Counted from the stretch's first letter, positions 36,791 through 49,203 are shown. The stretch: DNA of 64,000 nucleotides from Oscheius tipulae (GCA_037178975.1 JASJZH010000001.1:7548501-7612500); one strand, 5' to 3'. A program made the numbers and translations. Notes: generated from the letters alone by a model not told the origin.

Positions 36791-38048
36791 ATGGCTGAAC
36801 TTGTTCAAAATATTCGATGCTTCAAAGGATTCCAACGTGTTTACAAGCACAAAAGGTTCGTTTCCTATAAATCAGCGCAATAATTGGGGAAGACGTGCGT
36901 TTTTTTTCGTTCTAGTTGCGTAGAAATCCATTTTAAAGTAGTTTTATTGTTTTACCAGCTAATGGCATGTATAAACTGGTATAGAAAGTAAACAAAAATT
37001 GACCAAGGATGAAAAGAGTGGCCTCTGAGCCTCTGGATGCAATTTTGATTAATGTAGCTCATTGCGTATACATTTTCATGCTGACGCAACTTTTTAATAA
37101 ACTTAAAAGAAGGGAAAAGGAATGTTTCAGCACGACTCTCGATTGCGAGATGACTTTCGGAGTCTATGTGCCTGACTATGCTGAGAATGAGAAACTCGTC
37201 GGTTTGGTCTACCTTTCGGGTAAGTCCAGAGACTCTGAGCATGTGAAAATGGGTTCAGGACTGACGAGTACACATGCGAATGTGATGGAAAAGTCTGGAA
37301 TGCAGAGACTTGCCAGTCAGTATCGGGTTCTTTTCATCCACCCGGACACATCGCCCAGAGGTGTCGATATTCCCGGAGACAGTGAGAGCTGGGACTTTGG
37401 AAAAGGTTGGATTGTTTGGGATCTAATTTACTATGTGAATTAAGGAGCCGGATTCTATGTGGATGCGACAGAAGAACCGTGGTCGAAGCACTACAAGATG
37501 TACAGCTACGTCTCCAAGGAACTGATGGATCTTCTTCCGACACTGGTTCCGATCAATACTGACAGGACTGGTGAGCTCTGACTGACCATTATTCACAGCA
37601 AAACACTTTAGGAATCTCCGGTTTTTCCATGGGAGGTCATGGGGCCATCACGATCGGGCTGAAGAATCCCGATCGCTTCAAGACCATCTCCGCCTTTGCC
37701 CCAATCTCCCATCCGATTAACAGTCCTTGGGGCAAAAAGGCCTTTAATGGCTATCTTGGTAGGTGCTCTGGAGGACAGGAAACACGAAGTTCAGGACCTG
37801 ATGAAAACACCTGGAAAGAGTACGATTCGGCGCTCTTGATCAAGTCTTACAATGGTCCTGAGAGGAAGATTCTCGTCGATCAGGGAGCTGCTGACAAGTT
37901 CCTGTCTGAGGAACAGCTTCAGCCAGAAGCTTTGGTTTCCACTGGAAAAGTAGATGTGAAGGTTCGATGCCACAAGGGATATGACCACAGCTACTACTTT
38001 GTTAGCACCTTCCTCGAAGATCACTTCCGTCATCATTTGGGCCTCTAA
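36791..38048 (+). CDS. ESD: S-formylglutathione hydrolase (esterase D)
   Basis: The enzyme hydrolyses S-formylglutathione to formate and glutathione in formaldehyde detoxification and acts in the cytosol. The first exon encodes [20 protein letters not shown]; a 271-nt intron follows, then short introns, including one of 36 nt at ~37760-37795. Characteristic blocks: [27 protein letters not shown], the nucleophile elbow [12 protein letters not shown] (Ser), [20 protein letters not shown], the acid [11 protein letters not shown], and the histidine in [13 protein letters not shown]. The residue before the catalytic serine is Phe (GFSMGG), where human ESD has His (GHSMGG). Length (~280 aa) fits the family. 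An alternative use of the 36-nt intron as in-frame coding would insert 12 residues absent from the family. Confidence 0.95.
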
Positions 38049-38125
38049 ATTATATGTTGTATCTATTTCAATGAAACGTGTTCTCTTAGAACGAAGAAAG
38101 ACGACGGTATATTCAGCAGTTCTGC

Positions 38126-39420
38126 TCATTCCTGTGATACGTTTTGTGCCAGAGTTGTGAGACCGTGAGAGACTGCAGAAGAACAGGAAAAGCTGAAGAA
38201 GAATAAGAACGAGGATGGGAAAGATGGGGAGAGCAAGAAAGGTATAGCTGACGATTTGGACAAAGAGTTCTCATTGACTGACGATCCTACAAGTTGAATT
38301 TGTTGTTTGATGTTTATTGAATTGTTTGGTTGCTTCTTCACTCCTGATCGGGCTGAGTGTCCTCTTCCTTCTTGCCCTCTTTGACCTCCTCCTTGACGAC
38401 CTTTTTGGCTTCCTTCTCCTTCTCCTTGACCAGCACATCCAGAAGGGAAGAGGTCCGTCGGTCTTCGTCTGACGACCGTCTTCAGCAAAGCATCCCAATG
38501 TCCGGCCACGGCAGCCTCCTTGGTCTTGACCGTACTAGATGGCTTCCTTCTGTTGTTCGGAGTAGAGGCCTTCATTCTAGCAGTCTGCATCGTCTGAGTC
38601 GTGTTCGTCGTCTCTCCAGACCATGGTATAGCAGGTAGTTGAGTGACCACACCGGTCATTCTATTCAGAGGCGGACACTGGGTCGGAGGAGCCGTGTAGA
38701 GTTCGGTCATCCAGTCGAGAGGGAGAGAACAGGTCTTGACTGGCGTTTTCATCTCATTGATGAGATAGTCGTAGCTGGGCGAGGAGTCGAACTCGAGTTT
38801 GTTCACATAGCGCAGGCAGCGCACGTATTCTGGAGGCAGGTTGCGAAGAATGCCGTCCACATGTGGTCCCCTTTCATTCATGAAGCAGTCCTTCAGTTGG
38901 AGAACCATCATTTGACTGCGCTGTCCTTTCCAGTGCAGGTAGGTCTCGTTGAAGGCATCAGCCATGACGAACATTATTGATTCCAGGTCGTCCCTTCGAC
39001 TCTGCTCTTCCAGACGCAGCGATCCGCGAGAGGCGAAGCGAATCGTGCCCATGAAGGCCACTTTGACTCTGGGTTTTTTTTTTCGTCTGTCTGACTTTGT
39101 CCAGAGACAGTACGACGAATCCACACGCAACCAGTACTTTGGTCCCCATCTTGAGTCTTCCCAGTCTGTCCCTCACCTTCTCGTGTTCCGTCTTCATCGC
39201 GTAGAAGAGACTGACATTCTCCTTGCGGTACACCTTGTACACATCGCCGAATTATCCCGAGCCTAGCACGTTCATGACCACGTAGCGAGTCGTCTCCGTG
39301 CAGATCAGCTGACCCGGCTCCACAGCAGGTCCCTCTTCGGCTTCGCGTCGCTCTTCTTCACCTGGCCCCGAATTGGATCTTTTAGTTCGAATAGAAAAAA
39401 TAGACTACCATCGCCGTCCG
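38126..39420 (-). pseudogene. decayed CK1/TTBK-like kinase
   Basis: The 5' part encodes a kinase N-lobe start: RYVVMNVLGSG, then a TAA stop in the glycine loop, then FGDVYKVYRKENVSLFYAMK with the ATP lysine. Shortly after, in a different frame and next to a run of ten A on the minus strand's complement, the sequence resumes at VAFMGTIRFASRGSLRLEEQ and RRDDLESIMFVMADAF, the activation segment and C-lobe of CK1/TTBK-type kinases. About 110 residues, including the HRDxKPxN catalytic loop and DFG, are missing. A ~150-residue Ser/Thr/Lys-rich tail follows. The C-lobe frame stays open to 38126, so a truncated transcript could still be made. The stop, frame change and deletion together support a pseudogene. 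Confidence 0.65.
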
Positions 39421-42400
39421 AAGTCCGTCCTGGATTGGCATTGAAGAGGCGTGCTATGGGGTAGAAGTTGCATCGAATAGTTCCGCAACCAACTCTTTTT
39501 ATTGTGAACTATTTGAATTGCATAGTTCCGTTAGTAACAAATTAGTTTCGCTACTCGAATTCCTGTAGCTCGTCTCCAGCAGCTCGACTCCTCTGCTTCT
39601 ACTCTTCTCCCGAAGCAGTGAACCGTGGACAGCCCGGCCAGACTTGAGTGTAACCATGGTCATCTGTATCGTCTTCCTGGTCATCGTTCTCCATGTCTCT
39701 ACAAACCCAGATCCGCAGATCTTACGAAGTTTACTCAGCAGCTTGAAGCTTGCAATCGCATCCAGAGCAAGAAAAGGGAACGAGCAACATATCAAACAGA
39801 ATTCCCAACCGATGCACTCACTGGGTCTTTCGATACAAAAGTAAGCCCCTTTTCATTTTTACAAAAACTGAGAAAGCAGCCTGTCCCCCAGCTATTTCCA
39901 GCCCGCATCAGCTAAATTAGTCCATATTCTGCTCAGTAGTCGTTAGTCACTTAACGGGAAGATTAATTTGATCAGTAGGAGGGCAGACTTCGCATCTTGC
40001 AGTCTTTGGTTCGAAAGGGGACTCTCCAATGATGGAGCGGTCTGACGTAGCCAGAGAACCGTTTTAGGCACTAAACTAATTTGTATAACAATTGGGCCAC
40101 GTGGATCCCTTACGCCTATCTCTAAACTGAACATCTCCCCTGGGCCCACTGCTGTTGGCCCCGAATATCATTGCGTCATTCAGTGCAAGGCGACCCTAAA
40201 AAAGTATCACGCGCATACCGTGGATGATGAATCTGGCTTTCTGAACAGTGCGCTCCGGAAAAACTGTCATATGACTGTTGTCTTCAAGTCCACCCTGCTG
40301 ATAGGGAAGGTTGAAACGCGTGACGTGAAGTTTGCATATGGGACATGTGATAGTAGTTCTGTTTAGGTACTCACTCTTTCTTTAATCTTTAGACCAAAAA
40401 TGTTTCAATATGGTTAGCCTTCTGGGTGGTCAATGAGACTTTCAGCAGATCATCTGAGGGCGCTCGAAACAGGGAGTGACTTCACATAGGTTGAGTTGTC
40501 AAACTGTTTGTTCTAATCTCTGCTCGCGACTGTAGTTTGAAGGAGAGTACAGATACAGTCCATAGTTCAGACTCTTTTATTTATCCTGCTGGCTCAACCG
40601 TCTTGTTCCTTGCATGCCCCTTGTCTTTAGACCAGTTTCATCCATACCAAGAGATCAGTGAGTTTTTGTCTTATCTCAAAGGCTAGAATTACTAACGAGC
40701 TTAGTCTTTAACTTCCTCATAGTACAGTTGACCCTCTCCTATCAACTCATTGCAAATTCATAGTCTCTTACCTGGACCAGACGTCATCCGATCCAAAGAC
40801 TAGTAAAGCTTCGTCTTCCAAACCTCCAAATTCCTTCCGGTCCAAGACCTAAAGGAGAGTCAGGGTCTCTTCAAAGTGGCCTCAAAGTCTCTAGTCCAAA
40901 GCACAAGTTTCTTGTTTGCTATGCCCCCTATAAACTGCGGTTATCAGAGGATATCAGAACAGGTGATCTAGTGCTTCCTACTACCGTTCTCGTTCTTAGG
41001 AATCCGTGGCGCGCATGGTGCAGCAAGAAAACATCTTTTTCTTGCAATCACGCGTAAGTGTGAGAAAGATTGATAGGGAGAAATGTATCTTCTGTCTTGT
41101 ACTATTCTATACACTCCCTCTTGGGTCTTGGCTATTTAGAGTCGAAACACGAATAGGTGTCGGGATAGAGAGAGAACGGAAGGCCCGTCACGACGACATT
41201 TCCTCCACCCACCGACCAACGCGATATAAGCTACTTCCGAGCACAATAACATATGGGGGAGAAGGGGGGTTCAAATAGAAACTCTCGTTGTAAACACGAC
41301 ATGACAATAGACAATAAAGAGTCGGGAGTTCATTTTCTCACAGAACTTGAATTTGTTTTGGACACCTTTGGAACCCAAAGAGTCCCACCATTGGTTGACA
41401 TTTTTGGAGTGTCTAACCTGGTCGGCTTACAAGCAGTGACTTTCTTGAGCGTCTCTAAAGATGTGTCAGGACGGGAAGCCTTTCGGGTAACCCTAGGAGT
41501 CACTACCGTACTCTAAAGATCTCTTCAGTTCTCTGGACTTCTCCCAATTGTGATTTCTCAAGACTTCCTATTTGACTACTTCTCCCTAAACAAGATCTCT
41601 GTTCGTAGTAGTATTCTCCAGCCGAGAACCGGCTGACAGGCATCCGTGACTTCACCCCATACACGAGGGGTCAAGTTCTGGTTTGACCTCTACCCCCTGA
41701 ACCTAGTCGATGAGTATATAAACCCATTAGTTCTGTACTCTGAAGCCATGTTCTCTGTTCCTTCAGGCTGTCATAATCAGATCTAGCCCCCCACTCCTAT
41801 TATTATTATGTCCTTCCTCCTTCCACTTCAAATTCACTTCCAGACGACTGGATAGTTTCGGACCTTTACGAATAATTGCTCTTTCTGGCTATTCCTTGTC
41901 GTTTTCTTCCCAAAAACAGATTCTTTCGATTCCCACAGGGGACTGGAGTACTAATCGTTTCTTGTCCTCTCTAATGCGATTCTACTGGGTCTCCGTTTTC
42001 TGTTATGCAAACCTGAAAGAGTCTCTGACTCAATTTATCGCTTGAAATAGCCCACCTACGTGGAAAACACTAGTCAAACACTTACATTACAGCAGCAAAT
42101 AGTTCAGGACCCCTTTGTTTCGATGACAATCCGCCCCCTTCGACTGCACTTTTGAGGTTGAATGGGGCTTCAGGTTCTCTATGTTCTAAAAGGTGTAGCT
42201 CTTGATCCGGGCTACAACTTTGTAAAATATCGCAAATCTCAAAAGTCACGTCTTGATCCCGAAAACGGTGCGAAGTGGCGCTCTTGTGTGTTAGAGTTTG
42301 GATCTCGTCACGAAGACTGTTTTGACACTAACAATGACGTTATAAGGTCATTTTCCATTCAAGTGAGGGTGGCTCCCCCAAAAGTCCATCGAAGCATAGG

Positions 42401-44415
42401 TCCGGGAATTGCAAAGTCCTTTTTTTCCTCGAACCATGTCCATGTCCTGGACAAAACTGACTCTTGCAAAGATTTCTTCCTACTCACTGTGAGTGCCAAG
42501 TACGATGCTATGTTTGCGACTAGAGAACATTCACAAAAAGTTGTTACGAGGAAAACACATAAATTTCGTTTGTGACGTATCGCCAGCTACTTGAAGAGCT
42601 CTATTGTTTGGCCTGGAACTCGAAACCTTTCCTTTTTTTTCTTCAAGGACTACCTTTTCGGTCGGTTCTCTGATCTACCGTGACATCTTACCCAGTACTA
42701 TGTTCAGCTGCTCCAGAAGCCAGAATTAGCCCCCACCTCTTGGAACAGGTGCAACTCCTAAAGAGTGGGACATTCAAGTGAAGCGCCGTAGTCGTTTACA
42801 AGTCGCCATTTCCCATAATAACCACCTTGACGTAGTATTACTGTGGTCCCCAAGGGGGCAATCTAAAGACAGTATAGTTCCGACGCATGAATAGAACGAG
42901 GTATCGAAGGGTTGTCTTTGGGACCGGTGGCTCTGTAGGACCGAGACTTTATGAAAGTCTAATCCCAAAGGACAACACGGATTCCGGGAAGGGAGTACTG
43001 TCGTAACCGTCGAAATCCAGTAGCTTGGCAACTTGATAAAATAAGAACACTGAGCAGGGAAGAAGGGCGAAGTTCCTTGTTCTCTTCACTCCAATAAGAA
43101 CTCCATGATTCCAAGGAAAGTATCTATATGAGTCAGAAGAAACTCTGTGCAAAGATCCACTCCCTGATCAAATACTGGTTGAGCAATGAGCCTGGAATCT
43201 CTCCTATTGCACCTGCCGTCCATTTGTCTCGTGACTCATTGACCCTTTCTTATCCTGTCCATACACCTGAGATCCAAATGACCAAAAACTTCTTGTCCAA
43301 TGAGTTAAGAGATTTCTAAAGGCTGGAGCAATGATCAGTCTCTTTTTGTTCAAAAAATTTAAGCGTTTCCGGGTACCCATCTCTTTATGAGGTTTCTTCC
43401 AAATTATCTCCAGACGGGTCCACCCCGAGTGCACCCATACCCGCTAGATTGACTGGAACACCTGGATACCTACTCGAGCGTCTCTCTTACATCACTCGTA
43501 CAAATTATCCCTGCCCTAACTAAGTAAGCGTTCCGCCACTTGAAGTACTCTTCCCTGGCTAAACATCTTGTAGAAGAAGTCAAATAATCTGTCTCGTGTG
43601 ACGTGACCATCTACGTCACCTTCGTTTAAGGAAAGTCCGAAATAAGGAGCGATAGCTCCGCCTCCGCGTTTAATCCCGCGTGTCTTCTGTTATGGATGAT
43701 CATTTCCGTTGAAAAGGGGGCGGACTGGACTCCTCCCACTTTGGGCCCGAGAGAAACAAACGAGTACTGCGACTCTTGTTTTAAACGAAGTCCTTCTATT
43801 GGGAGAGAACAGTCTCTCATTTGGTCTCTCTTGACTCATATGTCTGAAGGGTTCTCTCATTTTGTCTTTCTTTGATTGTCTTCGAACCCTTTGCTCCAAC
43901 TCATCCCAAAGCCCTGTCCCAAATACCCTTCAGATACTGTTCACCTTTCGATATACCATCTCTTAACAGATAGAAACAGTAGGTTACCCTAGTCTGTCGG
44001 TCTCGTTGAGATCACTGTGTCAGCTGCAAGAAGATCTTATGCATCTGTTCATAGTCGCTCGACTTACCCAACAGTAAATTCCGTTTGGCTCTGCCCCTTC
44101 AGTATAGTCATACTCTTACTCTCCCAGCAGTTCTCCTTCCGAACCTAGCCTCTCGACTCACAGACCAGTCGCTTCCCATTATGATAGTCTGTTCTAACTC
44201 TAGAAAGGAAGTGACTCTATCTCTCCGCCTAACTGATCTCTTAACCTGATTATCGTTCTATTTTGCCCCCTAATCGAGTCACCGTATCTCGTTACTCTCA
44301 TTCTACCCCGAGTAACCGACACTCATACACTCATTAAGTTAATCGAGCCTTCTCTTACGATCTCTCCAACTCTTGTCACCTGCTCCTCATTTCAGGTAAC
44401 CCACACGAACACACA
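39421..44415. other. long gene-poor region
   Basis: About 5 kb with no gene I can support. The longest frame (42162-42575, plus) spans an inverted-repeat copy and has no domain. Composition is fairly even, with many scattered CTCT/GACT-rich stretches. It may be upstream regulatory sequence or a 5' intron of the neuropeptide gene that follows, since neuropeptide genes often have large upstream regions. No tRNA, CRISPR-like or tandem array was seen. Confidence 0.45.
42181..42230. repeat. ~50-nt inverted repeat, copy 4
   Basis: Left arm ATGTTCTAAAAGGTGTAGC and right arm GCTACAACTTTGTAAAATAT are complementary with few mismatches. The right flank (CAAAAGTCACGTCTTGATCC, then CGAAAA) resembles that of copy 2. 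Confidence 0.55.
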
Positions 44416-45372
44416 ATGTTCTCACTACCGCTTTCGTCCATGCTGCGGTTGTTGTTGCTTATTCAGGTTGGTTTTCTTACTCCCAGATGAGAGATCTTGT
44501 TTGCGAAACTGTATGTCCTGGACATGGGTCTCTTTCGCGAGGAAATCATGCAAAAGACACCTGTTTGTACCGTTTGCGCAAACGCTCTCCGAGCAAAACA
44601 GAGTCGGACCAATGACCCGCCCGATGGCGGAAGCCCGACCCCAAAAGTCAGGTCAGTAATGAAATAAGCGGCTGTGTGACGTCGAGCGTAAAGTAGAAAA
44701 GCCAAAACAATCGGGGGACCCAATGTATTTTCGGGGTCTCCTCTCTCTAATTGAATGACCAAAGATGGCACGTTTCAGGTCGCAGTTTTGGGATACTCCT
44801 ATGCGTATCCGTCCAGCCCGTCGTCCTCCTACATAATTGTGCCTGCTGCCGAGAGTCCGATCCGGGCCAAGAGAGCTTTCGACCGCCTCGAGGGGACAGA
44901 CTTCGGGTTCTGGTCCTCCTCTAAGAGATCCATGCTGAAGCGTGCTCTTGACAGGTACTCGTCTCATTACGAGCCTCCGAAAAATGCACTTCTAGGCTCG
45001 AAGGAACCGAATTCGGCTTCCGCAAGAAGAGGGCCTTCGACAGAATTGCTCGTGCCGATTTCGGATTGAAGAGAAAGCGCTCCTTCGACCGGATCTCTCC
45101 AACGTCTTTCGGTCTGAGCAAGCGGTCAGTTGACGATCAACGAGGTACGTTTCGATTCCGAGAGAGCGGGGGAACCCAGCTGGTCAGCGTGAATTAGTTG
45201 GCGCGACGCAGGCGAAGATAAGCGCCTAATTGAAAAGCGCTCTCTCATTTCCAAGTTATGAAGAGTTCTTTTTTCAGAAGACCTCGTCGATGAACTGACA
45301 GCCTCCATCATGGCCTTGAGAAAAGCCCGTGAAGCTGAAAAGCCGATGGTCATCCTCGACTCTCAGAACTAG
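44416..45372 (+). CDS. orcokinin/pedal-peptide-like neuropeptide precursor
   Basis: Five exons (44416-44466, 44542-44646, 44779-44954, 44996-45144, 45278-45372) join to a 191-aa product. The first exon is a hydrophobic leader (MFSLPLSSMLRLLLLIQ). The exons at 44.8-45.1 kb encode four related 13-residue-type units set between Lys-Arg sites: AFDRLEGTDFGFW, ALDRLEGTEFGFR, AFDRIARADFGLK and SFDRISPTSFGLS. The consensus (A/S)(F/L)DR(L/I)xxxxFG(F/L) parallels orcokinins (NFDEIDRSGFGFN) and nematode NLP-14/15 peptides. There is no C-terminal Gly, so the peptides are not amidated, as in orcokinins. The tail (LVDELTASIMALRKAREAEK) is a helical spacer. Exon 2 is the weakest part: the intron before it is inferred, and an alternative frame exists there. 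Confidence 0.8.
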
Positions 45373-45625
45373 ACCAACTAGGTGAAGAAGTCTCTAATCT
45401 AAGCTCAAAAGAAGATCTCATGTAAAGAAACACCGAGTTTGCAGCTCCCATTCCACAATCGCTTGATCTGTATTTGTATATCATGTCATATCGACTAACT
45501 GTTGGGCGTATGTCCATCCTTTCTAGCGATGTCTATTATCGCTAATAAATATTTGTTGAAATCTTATTCGGGCAAAGCAGAACGTGTGATAAGCAAGAGC
45601 AAAACTTAGGGAAAAAGGCAGGCAC

Positions 45626-46169
45626 TCAGTAGTCGTCTTCGTCAGAGTCTACGCGGTTGCGACGACGGTCGAACTGAAAATGGTATCTTTTTAGGGAGAA
45701 ATCAGGATCATGCAGTTGCTAAACTGCCTATGAATAAGCAAAATTTGAAAGAACCAACTGCTTAATCCGTAAAACTGCACATTACAATAAAATACAAACC
45801 TTTACAGTTGTGTTCTTCTCGGTTTGCTGGGAGACCCGTTCCATGAGTTGTTTAAGACCGTCATCACTCATTTTGCCAGCTATCTGTCCTCGTCTGCAAA
45901 CGTGTTCCATTTGCAAGAGTAGAATAACAACAAACATACTGTGCCATGTTGAGAATCGTAGCCTCGACCATTTTTGCCTTTTCCGGCTTGGCAGCGGCTA
46001 GATTGCTCAGTCTGACGATAGCGTCTTGGTGTAGAAACTTAACTGAAGCATCAAAGGAGAAAAATTATGAAGTTACCCGTGAAATCATCGAGTTCTTAGC
46101 ATCTTCTCTCCCCTCGGCCTGTTTTTGAGCAGCGATTGCAGCTTCTTCCGATCCTTTATTTGCCTCCAT
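45626..46169 (-). CDS. PDCD5: PDCD5 family DNA-binding protein
   Basis: PDCD5 is a small conserved protein that binds DNA and the chaperonin CCT, and is tied to apoptosis and p53 control in vertebrates. Four exons give [19 protein letters not shown], then [20 protein letters not shown] and the acidic end RVDSDEDDY, matching the human C-terminus (ILKKVSQQTEKTTTVKF...DSDEDDDY). The helix with [14 protein letters not shown] corresponds to LDQSARARLSNLA. The start ATG lies 2 nt after AAATTTTCAG. From this start the protein is ~117 aa and lacks the first ~30 residues of animal PDCD5 (RRQRLAELQ region). Either there is an undetected first exon, or the acceptor is a spliced-leader site. It converges with the orcokinin gene and is divergent from DPP3. 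Confidence 0.92.
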
Positions 46170-46461
46170 TTCTGAAAATTTTTAGCTTTGTGGAGAAACA
46201 AAAAAAAGAGCAGAAGTAAACAAGGAGGTGTGTAAAATCGAGAAGCAACAGGCCTGCTGCGTACAATTCGTCGCGGCAAAAATGGTTTTCAAAAATCTGG
46301 CTGTTCTTCTTTCCTAAGTTTTTTGTCATTTTTCCTACCCCTCTGCCATGTTTTTTTTCTTGCCAGATACGTTGGTCCGAAGTTAGGCTGAAAAATCTAT
46401 ACTGTCTGACACAATCTCTTTCCAGTTTATACCAGCAAATTTCAGTAGCCCATAGACGCTC

Positions 46462-49203
46462 ATGCTTTCTAGAACAGTCACACGCTTGCTGCCTATTTTT
46501 CGGTTTTCGACTCATTCACGGTTTACTTTCTTCTCAGCAAATAACATCGATTACAGAACAATTCCGAGTCGAGCAATGACTACTGGTATTGATCGGAATT
46601 TCCATATTTTGCCGAACGATGCTCCGGTATGCCTTCTCGATGTCTCCGAGGCTTTCAAAAGTAAGTTCTTTTAGATTTTTTCGTGTTTACACGTTATTTA
46701 GACTTGACGGACAAGGAGAAGAAGTATGCTCATCATCTCATTCAAGCCTCCTACGACGGCGGTCTATCCATCTTCCTTCAGGTCTCGCCCGAATCTCCAG
46801 CCATCTTTGTCACGCTTTATCGCCTTTTCAAATGCGAAGATCTGTCTAAACTGAAAGGTTAGTTGCTCCCAATTGTATCAAGCTTCAAGGTTTGCAGAAA
46901 AGGCTCTAAGTGTTGGCTTCAGCGAAAACGAATGGACCGCCTTCCTCGTCTATGTAGCCGGCTTTTACTTCGAACACGGCAATTACAAGGGATTCGGCGA
47001 TTCGAAGATTGTTCCCGGGGTGAATGCTAGCAAAATAACGGTTAGTCAAGGTAATTGAGTCAGTGAATTTTCTTTCAAGGACCTTGTCAAGGCGAGTGAG
47101 GCTGCCAAAAAGTATCCTAGTTTGGTCGAGACTTGGAAGACGATCGAGAAGCGAGTGGACAGTCTTTCCAGCAAAGAACTCCAGCTAGGATTCCCGGAGA
47201 TGGTAAGCGGTGCTCAATCTCTCTTCACCATGTTCATTCAGGGTGTTACCACTTATCATAGCGAGAACATTACTCGTGAAGATGTCGAACGCGTTTCGAA
47301 GTTTCTCAAGGCTAACGCGATTGAAACCTGGAACACACGTCTCACAAAAGATTTCCAAGACCGGGATGGCAAGCCAGTCTACCGTATCCTATCGGCCAGT
47401 CATAATACCGGTTAACATCGCAGTCTAACTATGTGAAGTTGTTCTTCAGGTATCGAGAAAGAGCAAGAATTCGAAGGAGCCGTCTATATTCTTCAACGCG
47501 GCGACTACTCCCCATTCATGGAGAAAGTAGTCCAGCATCTGAAAAAGGCCGTTCCCCATGTGGCTAACGAAACTCAGAAAAGTATGTTGGAGAAGTATTG
47601 TGACCACTTCACGACCGGACGCCTCGATGACCACAAAGATGGATCTCGATACTGGATTCGCGACGTGGCACCCGCCGTCGAAAGCTACATCGGATTCATC
47701 GAGAACTACCGTGACCCAGCCGGTACCAGGAGTGAATTTGAAGGCTATTCCTTTCTCTATCATCTAACCAGTAAGGTTTAGGTTTTGTCTCCTGTGTCAA
47801 CAAAGAGACCAGCAAGAAGTTTCAAAAACTCGTGAGCAATGCCGAAAACATTCTTCCTCGTCTTCCTTGGGGAGCCGCTTACGAGAAGGACAAGTTCCTC
47901 AAGCCCGACTTCACAGCACTCGATGTCATCGCTTTCGCCTCGACTGGAATCCCCAGCGGAATCAACATTCCTAACTGTAAGACATGTCACTTTACTTCAC
48001 GTTCTCTGTTCAGACGACGAAATTCGCCAGAACGAGGGCTTCAAGAATGTGTCTCTGTGCAACGTGATTGCCGCCCAGCCCAAGCAGAAGATGAACTTTT
48101 TGAGTCAGGAGGATGAAGATCTCATGTTCAAGTACCACAAGGACAGTTTCGAGGTTCAAGTTGGACTCCATGAGCTGTTGGGACACGGATCCGGCAAACT
48201 GTTCCAGAAGAATGGCGATGGAACATTCAACTTTGATCGCAATACCAAGGATCTGATCAGCGGCAAGCCTGTTAGTAGAATTTAGAACAATTAACTTAAC
48301 TGGATCAATTCAGGTTGAATCGTGGTACGAGCCGGGAGAGACTTGGGCCAGTAAGTTTGGGCAGCTCTCATCTGCTTACGAAGAATGTAGAGCTGAAGCT
48401 GTCGGATACGTCCTCTGTTGCGACGCCGATATCCTCGAGTTGGTTTCCTTCCATATCACAACTTAGCGCCTTCTTAGAATCTTCGGCTACACTGGAGAAG
48501 AGGCGGCTAAGGTTAAATATGTCAACTGGCTGAGCGAGATTCGTGCTGGTCTTCTGGCTCTCGAGTTCTACAACACTGAGCAGAAGAAATGGGGACAGGC
48601 ACACTGCTATGCCAGATGGGTTCTGACTCGTGTATGTCTCGAGGCCGGAGAGGGATTCATCACTATTGAAGAGCTGACTGCCGAAGACGGCAAGCCAGGT
48701 GAGCAGGCTTGCTGAAATAACGGACTTGCATGGAAACTTTCAGATCTAAAGTTTGTACTCGATGAACAAAAGATTGATTCGGTCGGAAAGCCAGCCGTCA
48801 TGGCTTTCTTGGCAAAACTTCAGGTACATTTCTTCCTCTTTGATTCAAGTATTTCACTTTAGGCTTACAAATCTACTGGCAATTTCGAGGGAGGAAAGGC
48901 TCTCTTTGAGTCGTATGGAAACGTCGACGAGGAGGCCGTCAGATGGAGGAGCATCTGTGTAGCTCGCAGAAAGCCACGCCGTCTCTTTGTCCAGTGCAAT
49001 ACTGTTCAAAATGACAATGGTATGTATTAAGGTCTTGCCCCCAACAAAAATCCTTCCTAGAAGAGGTCAAATTGGTCGACTACCCGGCCACCTTCGAGGG
49101 AATTATCCAATCCTTCGTCGAGCGCTACGACGAGAAGGCCATCGAGCAGCTGGAGACCTGCTGGAAGGAGGATCGCAAGCACTTCCCGTCTGCTTATAAC
49201 TAA
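46462..49203 (+). CDS. DPP3: dipeptidyl peptidase III (M49 metallopeptidase)
   Basis: DPP III removes dipeptides from the N-terminus of short peptides such as enkephalins and angiotensins; it is mainly cytosolic. The zinc site [11 protein letters not shown] (HELLGH) and the third ligand motif [12 protein letters not shown] are intact. Other family blocks are [50 protein letters not shown] and the C-terminal [17 protein letters not shown]. About ten introns, each 35-60 nt. The usual family start corresponds to [20 protein letters not shown] (46576). An in-frame extension from 46462 ([20 protein letters not shown]) is Arg/Ser/Phe-rich without acids and could be a mitochondrial targeting sequence, giving two isoforms. 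This gene and PDCD5 start head to head about 290 nt apart. Confidence 0.95.

Noticed and set aside
42162-42575. 137-codon plus-strand open frame.
   Set aside because: It spans a dispersed hairpin repeat, has no domain and no splice-consistent partner, and lies in a gene-poor region; likely chance.
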